Assembly (NCBI GenBank): GCA_963969495.1
Contig: OZ018337.1
Span: 79,470,648 to 79,534,647, forward strand
Reading direction: 5' to 3'
Source of the DNA: Ceratothoa steindachneri
Taxonomy: Eukaryota; Arthropoda; Malacostraca; Isopoda; Cymothoidae
Length of the DNA: 64,000 bases
Shown here: positions 25,950 to 38,159 of the stretch, one piece after another
Position numbering within the stretch: position 1 is the first letter of the stretch
How the letters are laid out: each line of letters opens with the position of its first letter
Position numbers and translations under genes: made by a program
Notes under the pieces: model-generated
Told to the model about the DNA's origin: nothing
What the model saw: the letters and a program-made list of their open reading frames with translations, nothing else
Databases searched by the model: none

Positions 25950-26406
25950 AAAGCAAGCAAGACAAAAGTGAGGCTCGCGTTTAAGATTAGGGTCAGGGAA
26001 AATTGAGAGTGTAACCAGACAAAGACAGGCGGATTACAATGGGAGCTTCGCTACGCTAAACGAACCGTAATTAGTTATTTACTAAGTGTGAATTAATCTC
26101 CTTCTCTTGAATTCTTCATTTCTCTACTATAAATCGTATATGAGGCGTGCTCTCTTTCCGTCATTGGGACCACAATGCTTTAGCTCCGCCCACTGGACAG
26201 GATTTTCTTCTCCCGACGCTAATGAGTTTATAGCATTTCCTATTTTCACTTTTTTTATATAATTTTTGTCATATCTGAGAAGCCATCAGCTGTCTCAGCT
26301 TAATTCCATTTCCAGACGAGAAATGTTCGTTTTATTACTCTGTCGACAAATTTTTATTGATATCTGGATTCATTTTTTTCCGTTTTATTTCCTTACCAGT
26401 TGAGAA

Positions 26407-26474
<68 letters not shown>

Positions 26475-26571
26475 GTACATCCGCGAGGAAATTTGTTTCA
26501 ATTCTGCCTATTCCTGCTAGGCACTCTGCTGATGCAAGATGCAATTTTAGAGCCAGTGCCATGCCTCCACA
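25950..26571 (-). repeat. 3' LTR of the RT-deleted gypsy element
   Basis: Matches 29005-29585 throughout, including gctacgctaaacgaaccgta, gagtttatagca and tgtacatccgcgagga. It differs mainly by many substitutions and a (TA)n array (about 26410-26466) that is only about 10 bp in the other LTR. Confidence 0.78.
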
Positions 26572-26804
26572 GAACTCCCCTCCCAGTAACGGAGTTTAGA
26601 AAGAGAATTACACATCCTAACTAGACAAGCGGGTAGATTTTTAAGGTAAGCACAGGGCAATGACATTAACATCACTTATTCATGGATACAATTGTGCTCA
26701 GAGAGGGTCTGTACAACCTGCCCCTCAAAAGGAAATACATGAAATATCGTTAAGTTATGGCTATAATAATATTGTATTGCTCACAGTTACAAGGCAAAAA
26801 TGGT

Positions 26805-26912
26805 TCAGCGAGGCATGTATGTATATTCACGCCTCTTTTTACACACAAATTCTAAGGTACATAAAAGAAATAACTTGGATTAACGAGGCTTGTATATGTA
26901 TTTATGCCTCTT
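26805..26912. repeat. Two GAGGC...GCCTC hairpins
   Basis: gaggcatgtatg...acgcctc (about 26811-26837) and gaggcttgtata...tgcctc (about 26886-26911) are two similar stem-loops about 75 bp apart, in the 3' untranslated part of the gypsy element. They probably arose by duplication. Confidence 0.5.
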
Positions 26913-27005
26913 ATGGCATACAAGAGTGGCGATCTATTTATGATGATTACGCAATGTTCACTAATAATAATATAAATTATCCCTAGCAAACGAGATTCTT
27001 TTCCC

Positions 27006-28157
27006 TTAGTGCGTGATCATTTCCGGCCGCTCGTTTTCTTCTCCGGTCTCTTGCACGTTTCCAGAGGTTGCATCTTCTCCCGATGCAGGTTTTCCACGCG
27101 GCGAATTGCGGCTGGGCCCCGTGTGCCCATCATGTGTCCTTGTGATACGCTGATTACCCGGCACGTCATCATCTCGTAAAGGGGGCAATTTGCCCTGTTT
27201 TAATCGGTCTATTTAGACAGTGTCCTTTCTTCCATCAGGGTATACCTTGCCCTCACGCTCGATCACCAGACAAGGGTCAGCATATGGCGCTTCGAGTGGT
27301 TTGTGATCGCAGTCTATCCAGACCCAAACATGCGTTGCATTCTGCAGGTCTCGGGGCACGAAAGGCTTAGGCACCGAGTGCAGGTGTCCTAAAGATATTC
27401 TCGCGAAGTCGATCTGTGCCATTTTCGATGCCAGCTCTTTAATAAACTTAGCATCAGATTTCGATGAGGACGACGAGACTAAAGATTTGGGGCACAATTG
27501 TGTGGTACCCGTTACTGCCGTGAAAGCGGAAAATCCCGACTCAGTGGACACGGCACAAATGCCCAGGAGGATTATTGGCAGTGCCAGCAGCCAGCCTTGT
27601 CGATGGGCTATTATGGAGCTCTTCTGGGTCATGTTGGTCCTTTCCACCATCCCCTTCGTGCACCGTATGCATGATGTAGTGCGGAGCCGATGAAAACGAA
27701 CGAGGGCTGACAATTCTTCGAATAGCTCAGATTCGAACTGGGCTCCTCTGTCAGTTAGAACATAGAGCGGGACACTAAATCTAGACATCCACCCGTCTAG
27801 GACAGCCAAAGCAACCGTTGTGGTATTTATGCCTGGGGTCGGTATTGCTTCTATCCATCTTGAGGCTCGGTCGATACATGAAAGTAAATATCGCCCGTGT
27901 GAGGGTAAGGACTGACCCAGAAGTGTATATGGTGGGTGCGGTTCCACCTTATCAATATGCACAATTTCGATATTGTGGGCAACTGAGAGTGGCGACGGCG
28001 TTGATGGCTGAGAAGGAATGGGTCCGTACAGAGCCCCATCTTCCTTCAGAATGGCCCTACACTGGAAGCGTATGTTTTGAAGGTTATTTATGATCAGGGT
28101 TACCGCTGGTTTCCCAGATAATTTAACATTTGACGCAAGTGGATTCGCGCAATCCAC
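27006..28157 (-). pseudogene. Gypsy integrase (pol C-terminal part)
   Basis: Integrase joins retrotransposon cDNA to chromosomal DNA. Core: IVHIDKVEPHPPY (first Asp), YLLSCIDRASRWIEAIP, YVLTDRGAQFESELF (second Asp) and TKGMVERTN (Glu, with 35 residues between it and the second Asp, so DD35E). A C-terminal segment has HLHSVPKPFVPRDL, ATHVWVWIDC and KPLEAPYADP. The frame stops at 27210-27212, where the Ser codon of the usual tail has become TAA. Beyond it, translation reads IDRLKQGKLPPLRDDD to the frame end at 27006. The N-terminal HHCC domain is missing. A homologous tail from a different family lies at 51128-51470 and 41922-42198. Confidence 0.82.
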
Positions 28158-28159
28158 TC

Positions 28160-28310
28160 AACCTTGCCAATTCCACCGGGATTAATTAGACACTTGCCTC
28201 TGTGTCAATTAAAAAATTGCGCTTTTTATCATACATTTTCGCGGTGACGGTGAAAACAAATGGCATACCAGCAGCCGCGCCCGCTAAGGCATGCCTGACA
28301 ATTTTTCCCG
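28160..28310 (-). pseudogene. Gypsy aspartic protease fragment
   Basis: On the minus strand PFVFTVTAKMYDKKRNF is followed, after a frame change, by LIDTEASV, the retropepsin active-site loop with the Gly of DTG changed to Glu. A downstream IPVELARLSG-like stretch fits the fold. Reverse transcriptase should follow but does not; the integrase region comes next. Confidence 0.6.
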
Positions 28311-28559
28311 TGGGGACTAGCGAAGATGACCTGGAGGAAAGTTACATTTGCAAGCATTCTCCTCTTTTTGGCCACCTGCACTAGGGCTTACAAAACTAAA
28401 CCTCCTCACAAAAGTACAGGTGCAAGCGGCAAACCACAGGCTTTTGTTTTCTCCGGAATGGTCGCAATACCTCTGGTATATTCGCGCACTGTAATTATCA
28501 TTAGGTACCGATTGTGCAAAATCCGCAGAATTATTTACGCACTGGATGTGGTTACGGCA

Positions 28560-28905
28560 CTGTATCTTTCGGAATTCACACTATGACACCGCTCTTTATC
28601 GAACGCAGTAAGTTCATTCTCCAGTTTACCAAATTGGGCGAGGGTTAGTTCATTTTGTGTAAAAATTATAGGCGCAAAGTTGAGCGGTGAAGATTGTATA
28701 AATTTATTAAGCGCGAGGTCCTTGATTACTCCTACCTGAAGGGTAGTTCTTCGCAGTTCTTCTAGGTTGATTTAAGGCCAGCCTGTGAGTGCTGATTCAT
28801 TGAAGATGGGTGGCTTGAAGTTGATGGTGTTCATAAAGTCACGTCCGCCTTGTCCTGTCTAATGTTTGCTTGCAGAGTCCATATCTTTGATGCCTTCATA
28901 GTTCG
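28560..28905 (-). pseudogene. Gypsy gag fragment
   Basis: On the minus strand TINFKPPIFNESALTGW is followed by KDLALNKFIQSSPLNFAP and NELTLAQFGKLENELTAFD. A start of the kind 'hydrophobic, PP, F' after the 5' LTR, followed by helical segments, fits an arthropod-type gypsy capsid. Stops interrupt it. The call rests mainly on position between LTR and protease. Confidence 0.45.
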
Positions 28906-29004
28906 CGACGTAGGGGTTACCACTTTAAAGAGGTGAATGGAGGGGTGAAGGGAACCAAAGATACGAGATTAATATATTCCGCGCTTGGCTGGGATTACCG
29001 AAGC

Positions 29005-29585
29005 CCAAGCAAGACAAAAGAGAGGGTCCTGTTTACTATTACAGTCGGGGAAAATTGCATTACCGATCAGGCAAGCGTGTGTTACCAGAACAATACTTAT
29101 GCGGATTACAATGGGTGCCCCGCTACGCTAAACGAACCGTAATTAGTTCTTTACTAAGTGTAAATGAATCTCCTTCTCCCAAGTTCTCCATTTTACTTCT
29201 ATAAATCGTATAGGAGGCGTGGTCTCTTTCCGTCACTGGGACCACAATACTTTATGATCCGCCCACTGGGCATGATTTTCTTCTTCCGACACTAATGAGT
29301 TTATAGCACTTCCCATTTTCGCTTCTTTGATATAATTTTTGTCATAGCTGAGAAGTCGCCAGCTGTCTCGGCTTAATTCCATTTCCAGACGAGAAATGTT
29401 CGTTTTATTTCTCTGTCGACAAATTTTTATTAATATCTTAATTCACAGCGTTCCGTTTTATTTCCTGACCAGTTTAGAAATAAATATATATATGTACATC
29501 CGCGAGGAGATTTGTTTCAATTCTTCCTATTCCTGCAAGGCACTTTGCTGGCGCAATTTTAGTGCCCGGGCCATGCCTCCATACA
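29005..29585 (-). repeat. 5' LTR of the RT-deleted gypsy element
   Basis: Direct repeat of 25950-26571, nearest to the gag fragment. It carries a minimal TATATATA where the other LTR has an expanded array. Confidence 0.78.
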
Positions 29586-30827
29586 TTTACAATTAAATTA
29601 ACCCAAGCACCTTGGAGAATATGTACATAAAATATTTACAAGGAGTTGATGATAAAGGCAATACCGTTGAAGTAGAGCTAAGTGAAGTGTGAGGGGTAAC
29701 CACAAACCAACTCATTCTACCATTAGTGTGTAACTAGAGCTAATCAAATGGCAACTGAAATCAGAGACTGGGCAGAGAGAGAGAGAAATAGAATTAGAAT
29801 GATAGGAGAATTCTGCGCTAAAGGGAATAACAATAGAGTCGAAGGCCTTCCAAGAATAGCCCTTCATAGGAGGCAAACAGGCGATGAGCGGCCAGTAAAG
29901 CTGCACTGCATGTATACAGTGATGGTATTCGGTTTCCATAGCAACGAGTAGCTACCTTCACACAATAATGATAAAATCTAAAAAACGTCACTGTAAAATA
30001 GGTTACTGTAATGCAGGAATCAGTGAGTAAATCTCGAAGGAGAGGCGATGCGAGTACCAATTAGCTCGACCAAACATTGACTTGTTAAAGCGATTTAAAA
30101 TATAGCAAAATATACTGAATTTTGGCATTGGAGTTGTAAAAGGAAATTATTAAAATGATAAATTGAGCTCTGAAAAATTGAACCGAGACTCCTGATGTAG
30201 AGATACATCAATATTGATGCAGACTTACACAAAAATGTACACTTCAATATTGATGCTAAATTAACCCAAAATGTACACATCAAATGTACAGTAGACCCTG
30301 AGACTGCGAGCACCGGACCTCCAGATATTTAAAGAAAGTATTGGAATTAGAAAAAGTGAAAAAGTGTGGAAGATATATAGCTGCGGTGGGCAGACTGCAG
30401 GCGTTGACGCCCGTGTACATACAAGCATCCTAAATTTGATGTTTGCATTGTTGCCACAAGTAGTTATGTCACAGAACGCTGAATTTCGTCAGAGTGACAA
30501 TTTAATATATTAATATTTTATAAGAAATGGAGTGTTTGGGGAAGATTTAGTTATAAATAAATTCGATATGGCATTTATCAATAAATATAATTAAATTTAA
30601 TGATATTTTTAATGTTTTTGCGGTATTTCAAGCAGTCCTATCGAAACATTTTGAAAAGGTTTTGTTCCAAAACGATGCCAAATTTCCGATTTTTTCAATT
30701 TTTCCACCTTAATTATCTTTGGTTATTTATTATTTTTAATCGTCGATATCATAAGACATTCGCATTAAAAAAAATTTATTTCTTATCACTATAATTAACT
30801 TTTCAATGTAATGTTTTATTATTATTA
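29586..30827. other. No gene recognised
   Basis: AT-rich. Two segments at about 30190-30280 share 'tacacttcaatattgatg'-like sequence. Otherwise featureless. Confidence 0.4.
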
Positions 30828-30864
30828 CTTGGCAACACAGCACAGCAAAGCCTGTGTTGCCAAG
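30828..30864. repeat. Perfect 13-bp inverted repeat
   Basis: cttggcaacacag (30828-30840) and its exact complement ctgtgttgccaag (30852-30864) flank an 11-nt loop. It could be a hairpin, or two fused transposon termini. Confidence 0.8.
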
Positions 30865-31211
30865 GGTTTATAGAATATATAAATAATTGTATCATAGTTA
30901 ACTTAGCTTTGTCCAAAAGATTATGAAAACTGTGACATGACAAATTTGGGCAACAACAAAATCGGAACCTAATATTTAGGGTATATTTTTACGCTTGCAT
31001 TTTTCTATTACTGATCATTAATCGCTGGTGAATTGTTTTACCCAGTGTTTTGTGAATAATTCTAAAAAGCCTTCATTCGAAGGGGTCGACCTCGAGATCT
31101 TTTTAGGTAAGCTTCAACCCACGAGCATAAGGGAGTCGTCGCTGGCTCGGGCAAATCCATAGTTAAAAAACAACTAAAATCAGTGATATGAATGGCAATT
31201 GGTCTGAAGCA

Positions 31212-31805
31212 ACGGAAATTACGCTACAATTAAGTCACTCTTCCACGTTTTCGCTTCTTGGAGAAACTACCGAAAAAACTTTGTAAAGCCAGACTTGACT
31301 TTGGTTTCTTACAAAATACTCTGTTGATGAGGTACACAATCGATGCACAAAATTTCAGATACCTCTATCAAATGTTCCAATTCGTCGTGTTGGCGTTACT
31401 CTTCGTATTATGCTTGCTGTTACCTAGGAATCGGTCTATTAACTCGAATGTAAGATCACGCGAAAGTGAAGCCACTCTTAGACGTTTCGCTGCTTGGAGA
31501 AACTACGGAAAAAACCTTGTAAAGCGACTTGACCTTCGTTTCTTACAAAATACTCTGTTGATGAGGTACATAGTCGATGTACGAAACGTTCAAATATCTC
31601 TATTAAATGTTCTAACTCGTTGTGTTAGCTTTACTCTTCGTATTGCGCTTGCGCTTCCCGAGTATTCGGACCATTAGCTCGATTGTAAGATAACGCGAAA
31701 GTGAAGCCACTCTTAGACGTTTCGCTGCTTGGAGAAACTACCGAAAAATTTTGGTAGGCCACACTTAAACTCCGTTTCCTACAAAATACTCTGTTGACGA
31801 TGTAC
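31212..31805 (+). repeat. 235-bp tandem repeat with hammerhead-like core
   Basis: About 2.5 units of a 235-236-bp monomer. The landmark cttggagaaactac recurs at about 31257, 31493 and 31728, and ctctgttgatgagg at about 31319 and 31555 (ctctgttgacga at about 31790). In the second unit ttgatgag (31560-31567) is followed by gtacat-agtcg-atgtac, a perfect 6-bp stem II, and then gaaac (31585-31589), the strand order of a hammerhead ribozyme core with C3 changed to U. Long ORFs over it are by-products. Confidence 0.7.
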
Positions 31806-33420
31806 ACAGAGAAGAGGAAGAAGAGGTTAATAGACAAAAAGAATCAGCATGAACAGGGTGGTTATCTTTTTGGCAATATTCTCTAAATGAAGATAATTCA
31901 GGATTAGAAAAAAGGAATGTTTGTTCTATGTATTTGATCAACACAAGTGTTTTGTAATCCAATATTTTAGTTTTGGCCTTTTCGGCCAAAATAGAGACTT
32001 GTCAGGTCAGACACGTAAATTTATATACTTTTAAGGATCGCAAATACAATGCCGGATATTCTTTTGTAAACTGCTATTGAGGGAAGTAGTTATTAAGAAC
32101 AGAGAGTAAAATCATATTTTATTTAGTAGTAAAATGTTCAAGATAAAATTTGAGCAAAACCTTTGGAGTGGGAGGGTTGGTAACTGATTTTGTGGAAAAA
32201 AATGTTTTGATAGATATTTTTAGTCAGTTGCTCAAATAAATAATCCGTGAGAAAATTAAAATGAAAGAGTTCCTGAGCAGTGCTCCAGCACATTTCAAAT
32301 TAGCCAATATCAAAATCCTTATCCGCAGGAGATACAAAATTTGCTCCTATTGGTTTTCACTCAATTCAAAAATATAAGTGATATTTTTTAATGTGTCTCA
32401 CTTTCGTATATGTAAATATTTCACTTGATATTAAAATTGATAAAATAAGGTGGAAATTGAAATTTCTAATGTCGCATTATGTGTTCTCACTTTTAAGCTA
32501 AAGTTACGGATTTTAATCCTTAACTGAGTAATTAACAAAAATGGTCCCTTCGAAACGAGTCTCAGTCTCCATTCAAAACTCATTATGAAAAATTCATTAT
32601 AAATCCCGCGATAAATTAGAGATGAAAGCTAAATTCTAATAGAATAAATATCACAGAAACTCGAATGATTAATGACATCGAATTCTCATTAGTAATAATT
32701 CACAATTTAATAGAGCGATTAATGTCGATTTTCATTAGCTAACATATATAAATACCTATTTTTTAAAGCGAACCCAGTTTAATATACCACACCAACCAAA
32801 TATAATGTCAATTTGATTCTATTTTGAGCTGATTATCTGCTAATTATGAGATAAACTAAATTCACCTCCTTTTATGCAATTCATTTCAATTACCATAAAT
32901 TTGGAATACTTTTAATAATAATTTATTGCGTTCCATTAATGTGCCTATTTTCGTTATCTTAATTAACTAGAGCTTTGAATATTATTTTAATATTATTTGA
33001 GCTCTACAAAGAAACCTTCACTGATTATTATTTAATACCATCAACCTTGTAAAACAAGTATTTTGCCTCTTGTTTATTCAACTTTAATCTCGATTAACTC
33101 ATTATCTCTTCTAGAGTAAATCTTGAATGATATTGATTTTGAAGCCGCATCTGAGAGTTTGGCTCCTGGCGCCTTTCTCCGGACCTGTTTCTGGCCTTAG
33201 GAGAAGAATGGCAGATAGAAAAAGAGTAACTAAGTGTCAGTTTTGAGGTTAAGGAAACATCATGCGACGTTTTGCTTCAAGTGAGTTAGAAGAAAAAGAA
33301 ACAAAACATAAATTGGAATAAGAAAGATGTAGAATGTACCCTACAACGAAGATGTTAGATATCACAGGAACAATATTTATATCAAAGATAGGCATTTTAC
33401 TTTCAGGAAGAACAGGCTCT
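31806..33420. other. No gene recognised
   Basis: Very AT-rich intergenic DNA without motifs. Confidence 0.45.
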
Positions 33421-33700
33421 GTATTGTATTATATATATATATATATAGATATATATATATATATATATATATTAGTGTAGATGGGTAGCAGTCTTTCTTG
33501 TATGCCAATTTTGTTGAAGACCATGGTATATTTCGCGATGATCAATTTCCTGTGGCAACTTTCTATTCTTCTGTCTTTTTTAGTCCATCAGGTAGATGGT
33601 AGATCACTTGTCCTATATTCATCTCTCTTTTTAATAAATCTGTTTGGTAAAAAACTAAACTTAAATTACTGAGCTTACGATCTATTCGATCATCGGGAAT
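33421..33700 (-). mobile_element. Penelope-like element, copy C (head segment)
   Basis: On the minus strand: hammerhead-like leader (gatgatcgaatagatcg at about 33685-33700, then aagctcagtaat), then an ORF head with RKLIIAKYTMVFNKIGIQE-like codons and LLPIYTNIYI, which runs into a (TA)n tract at 33429-33473. Same terminus as copies B and E. The ORF start is decayed. Confidence 0.62.
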
Positions 33701-35129
33701 ATGTTTTCTGTTTGTGCGTTTTAATAAATTAAATGGAAATCGTTTGGGCGTTTTGTTGGTCGAGACAATGATGCGATAGCATCACTTTTTTATTCACATA
33801 AAATATTTTCGATATATCTCTTTTCCTCATCATAAAATCCAGCTTTCATTTTCATTATTTTTTTCATCGTTTTCTTTTTAAGCGTTTGACGAGGATTATT
33901 CATCCGTGCATTTTTTTTTTATACCTTTTGATTTAAAATGGTTTCCACTTATTTGGGCCATATTTCTTCGTTCAGGAATTATTTACGCACAAAATGTGAG
34001 CGAGTGTTCACTCTTACATTCTGCTTTTCACCATTTTCACTGAATATATCTTCTACTTGCCTTTTTCTCCTCATTATCTTTCCCCCACCTTAATAATGGC
34101 AGCCATGGCTCACACTGACTTATAACCCTTTGATATCAAATTTAAACAACTTTTAGAAGTAATTTCAAAACTTTTCACACATCATTATCTGAAATAGAAT
34201 TCTATTTTTTATGCAATCTTATTACTGAAGGGAAATAAGAAAAATACAACAAGAAATTAAATGCGTACGAAGAATTCTTTGCGTTATGAGGTGGATGCTC
34301 CGAAGTATGAAACAGGAAATTTAAAAGGCTGGGACACTGCCATAACAGAACTGCTCCAAAACTAGCAAAGTAATATCCTTATTTATTCTGAGTCGTTTAC
34401 GACTTCCAAGATGAGGTATCCTTTTATAAAAGCTTTATTCTAGGGATGCGCCATCAACTCCTAGTGAATCCTAAGTAATTTTAGGATATAAATCAACAAT
34501 TAATGAGATACTCTTTGAACCTGTAAATATTTGCAGCTATAATTAATTATTATCGGAGTAAAGACACTACTAGTAACGACAAGGTTACGAAAGTCAATCG
34601 TAACAAGTCCATCGAGAGCAGCCCTAAGGAACTTCAAGAGTACTTGTAGATGAGAGGTTGTGCTGAAAATGTTGGTTTTTTCATTTGTGATTATGTTAAA
34701 GTTTATTTGTTTATTGATCTATTTTTTGTTGATGAATGTTGACCTGGCGAGTGACCGCTATGAACTATGGTGGGTTTTCTTCGTCCTACTCGTGTTAACT
34801 CGCTGCCTCATAATGTGAGGAGAGCAATGGCAATTCCCGCCGAATGGCAAAATAGAGTCAACATAGAATCATCTTTTGTTTTGTAGGTTTGTTTTTTACT
34901 TGTGGTGTCGGTCCTGGTTGAGAGGTGAAGGTTAACGCCAAGTAACAAAGCTTGCCAGTCACCTATTAGGGAGCATTCGCAGGCAGTGTATCGAGATAGT
35001 TGTTGGGTTGTTTTTTTTCTGTTTAATGTTTGTAAACCCATAGGGCCATGGGTACAGAAGGGCTGTCGGGTGAAGCTAAGACGAACTGTATCGAGGTAAT
35101 TAAAGTGCGTCCCTGAGGTGATGGTCACC
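33701..35129. other. No gene recognised
   Basis: AT-rich DNA. A minus-strand ORF at 34808-35131 has no recognisable motif. Confidence 0.4.
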
Positions 35130-35560
35130 ATCTCCTAACACTACAATCTCTACTCTTCAACTTCTCCAAAAGAGCGGCTCGAGTTCTCCTCCATCCAGGA
35201 AGGTTCTCCCAATCCCACCGCCACTCCGTGAAAAACGCTGTCTGCTAATTAAATTTCGAATCGCTTTTAAAGTCTTCCTTCTCACGTTTAAAATCCTAAG
35301 CACCGCAACTTACCCTGACCTGTCCTGCTCATTGGCTCTGCCCAGACAACAAAAAGCCCTTCTCACGAGAGATTCCCTCCTGCCTTAGGTTCCTCGCACT
35401 CGTATGTGTTGCATGGATGATTCTGCCTTCTTTCTAGTTCCCCCTAAGCTGCTGAATGATCTTCTCCTTTGGATACGCTCCTCTTCTTCGCTTGGTGCTT
35501 TCAGGCAGGTTCCGAAACCCCTCCTCTTCCCTCAGGCCTTTTCCTAGTCAATGGACGAGC
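35130..35560 (+). pseudogene. L2/CR1-like LINE reverse transcriptase C-terminus
   Basis: In shifting plus-strand frames: FSKRAARVLLHPGRFSQ (about 35165), KFRIAFKVFLLTFKIL (about 35250), ATYPDLSCSLALP (about 35310), and DSAFFLVPPKLLNDLLLWIR followed by SSSSLGAFRQVPK (about 35410-35520). This is the order of the C-terminal region of L2/Rex1-like LINE ORF2 (fKilkltyKal, then P..L, then aP.lWN.LP..iR...sl..Fk). The highly conserved WN is LN here. Several stops. Confidence 0.65.
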
Positions 35561-37478
35561 ACTCTGCGAAGGCTTCAAGGTCTTGAAGGGGGCCATATAA
35601 AACCTCTATTATAATTAATATTATCTCGAGTCGGGTTGAAGCCTTTTTGCTTTCTGGCGCATGGATATGCTTAATATTGTTAATGTGAAGCTCTTGAGTA
35701 ACTTAGTTACAAACTTGTTTGTTTGTAAATAAATTTATCTAAACTTTGTATGGCATTTGCGAATCGAGGCCCGAGAGAAATTAAGTTGCTTATAGTTTGA
35801 CTGGTTTAAATTCAGATCCTGGTCTCGGTAGAGTAAAGGCATTTTAGATAGGCAGAAACGGCCGAAAGAGGCAATTTTAAAAAGGAAGTCCCAAAAGGGG
35901 CTGCAAATCCGCCATCGTCTATTCGGATGCTTCCTGCTCGATCTCGGCTTTAAGGATACAAGTGGAATAAGAACAAGGACGTTCGGGTGCTCATATCACA
36001 GCTGGAATGGTGCTTATAATACATATGGGGTTTATGCACCTATAAAAGAGATTTAATAATAATATCACAGCCGGTAACCGACGCGGAAGGATTAAGGACG
36101 AGCTGAGTTGATGAGGGAAACGACGGTTGGCCGATTCTAAATGCTTTTTCTTACAACGCTGACCTATTTATAATTAAATGGAAACATTTTACGTAGTTTA
36201 ATTCTTTATTTTATTAAAAATATTTGTTTTTCAAGTGATAAATAATTTTTACTTTTCATCTCTCAGCTTTTTGATGAAATTTAAAATGATTTATTCTGGA
36301 TGATTTTTTGGTTATTGTTTATAATGATAATTATCAACGTTTTTTTAATGTGACACAACTATAGATTTACAGTATTTATGTATCTCATTATTTAACTCCA
36401 TTTTCAGCCTTTATTGTTTTCTTTCCTTATTTCGATCTTTGCTGAGGAGGCGATCGAAGAATAAGGGAATATTGAAAGATAATTATGTTTTATAAGCAAG
36501 AACGAGTTTGAATGAGGAGAGAAATGTGTTTCGCAATAATGGCCTAAGGATTACAAGAGGCCGCCATTATTGTCTCAAAATTATCATGGATTGTTTTCCT
36601 TCTCTTAAGAAAATGGGTCTTGGCGGATCGACGAAATTGGGAGGTTCAGTTGCAAGTGAACTTCCACTTCCTAGCCGTTGCATGAACCGCTAGCACAAGG
36701 CTGGGGTTCTATAAATCCCCCACAACATTCAACAGATTCCCTCCTCTCTAATATAGGCCCAAAGGAGAGTCTCACAGGAGGCGCTGCCCCACATAATTGT
36801 AGTAAAGTTGAGAGGTCCTACAGCACAGGTTCAAAGGTTTTTCTCTTAATCCCCCATTGGGTCGGAGGGAGCGAAGGTCATCTGCTCCGGCGGAGCAATT
36901 AACAAGGAGGAGCTTAAAGGGAAACGAGAGAGGTCCCTATCTGGCCAAGGAGGACTTTTATGAATGCAAAGGACTAGTGACCCATTTTATGGTTGCGTGT
37001 TGAACTGTGACTGCGTCCTGTCGAGTTAACCCTAGTGGATAATGTACACTGCTCGCTCCACATAGTGTGTACATAGACGACACCAAACTAAAAGGTGAGT
37101 TTAATTTCCGCACATGTACGCGTATTTCCATGTGAGTGTCACCCTTTTGAGAGGACACATTTGGCTCTCGTCTTTTCTCTTTGCTCTCAGGTCAGGTGAG
37201 ATGCGTCCGTCACTCTATTTAGGAGTGGCATCAGGAATCTTAAACAAATAAGAGCAACAAAGCAGCAAGAGACGAGATTAGGGAAAGAATAGATAAGAGA
37301 AGAATATAAAAATAGGCTCTTTATGAAAGGTATAAGTCCGACAGGTTTCGACCCCCACGAAGAAACACAGAAGTCTAACTTTTAGTTCTTACATGCCTAT
37401 AATAATCAGGAGCGCAAAATTAGCAACAATAAAATTGGGAACAAATAAGATTTAACGGGAATTTATGATAACAAGTTT
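35561..37478. other. No gene recognised
   Basis: Intergenic DNA. A 10-bp inverted repeat (caataatggc/gccattattg) lies at about 36533-36572. No coding feature is supported. Confidence 0.4.
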
Positions 37479-37805
37479 AACTAATAATTTCCTGTTGTTT
37501 TTTAATCAAGTTTTTTCATTTCAACCAAGTATAACCAATAATTTAATGTTGTCGTTGTTGTTTACAACCGAGTGTAACCAATAATTTCATGCTGTTGGTT
37601 TTCTTTTCAACCGAGTGTAACCAATAATTTCATGTTGTTGGTTTTCTTTTCAACCGAGTGTAACCAATAATTTCATGTTGTTGGTTTTCTTTTCAACCGA
37701 GTGTAACCAATAATTTCATGTTGTTGGTTTTCTTTTCAACCGAGTGTAACCAATAATTTCATGTTGTTGGTTTTCTTTTCAACCGAGTGTAACCAATAAT
37801 TTCGG
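37479..37805. repeat. 43-bp minisatellite
   Basis: A 43-bp unit starts with caaccgagtgtaaccaataa and contains ttggttttctttt. It begins at 37565, 37608, 37651, 37694 and 37737, with a partial unit at 37780. Two more diverged units lie upstream (about 37479 and 37522). The central units are almost identical, so expansion was recent. There are no unique spacers, so it is not a CRISPR array. Confidence 0.95.
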
Positions 37806-38079
37806 CTTGAATCAAATAATTGCTGAGAATATATTTCCTTTGAAGGATTAGTTATTGAAGTAACGTAAATCATACAATTTTATTTATTACTGCTGGGATT
37901 TGTACACGACCTTAAAGTTTGCACCTAAATATTTAGGTTGAAACACAATTTTACTTAATTTCTGGTATAAACAAGAAACGTTTTTCCTGGTACTTTTTGA
38001 ACACCCTCGTATTCTAAATACGTTCAGGTTTCAAGAATCACCACTTTATCCACATGTAAATTCAAAATTTATTTCTTTG

Positions 38080-38080
<1 letters not shown>

Positions 38081-38156
<76 letters not shown>
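38081..38156. repeat. (TA)n microsatellite
   Basis: About 76 bp of TA, not obviously attached to a Penelope-like head. Confidence 0.97.

Positions 38157-38159
<3 letters not shown>

Larger units (their letters stand above)
25950..29585 (-). mobile_element. Ty3/gypsy element, RT-deleted, both LTRs present
   Basis: Two direct repeats of about 580-620 bp (25950-26571 and 29005-29585) flank gag, protease and integrase fragments, all on the minus strand. Read on that strand the LTR begins TGTGGAGGC or TGTATGGAGG. The 3' LTR is preceded by the purine-rich gggaggggagt (about 26572-26586), a plausible polypurine tract. Reverse transcriptase and RNase H are absent: the protease region is followed at once by the integrase. 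Visible LTR divergence is high, so this is an old copy. Its outer left boundary is approximate. Confidence 0.75.

Noticed and set aside
27006..27188. Separate small minus-strand gene
   Set aside because: It continues the integrase frame beyond a single premature stop at 27210 and is the tail of the same pol.
37479..37805. CRISPR array
   Set aside because: Units are contiguous and identical, without unique spacers, in eukaryotic repeat DNA.
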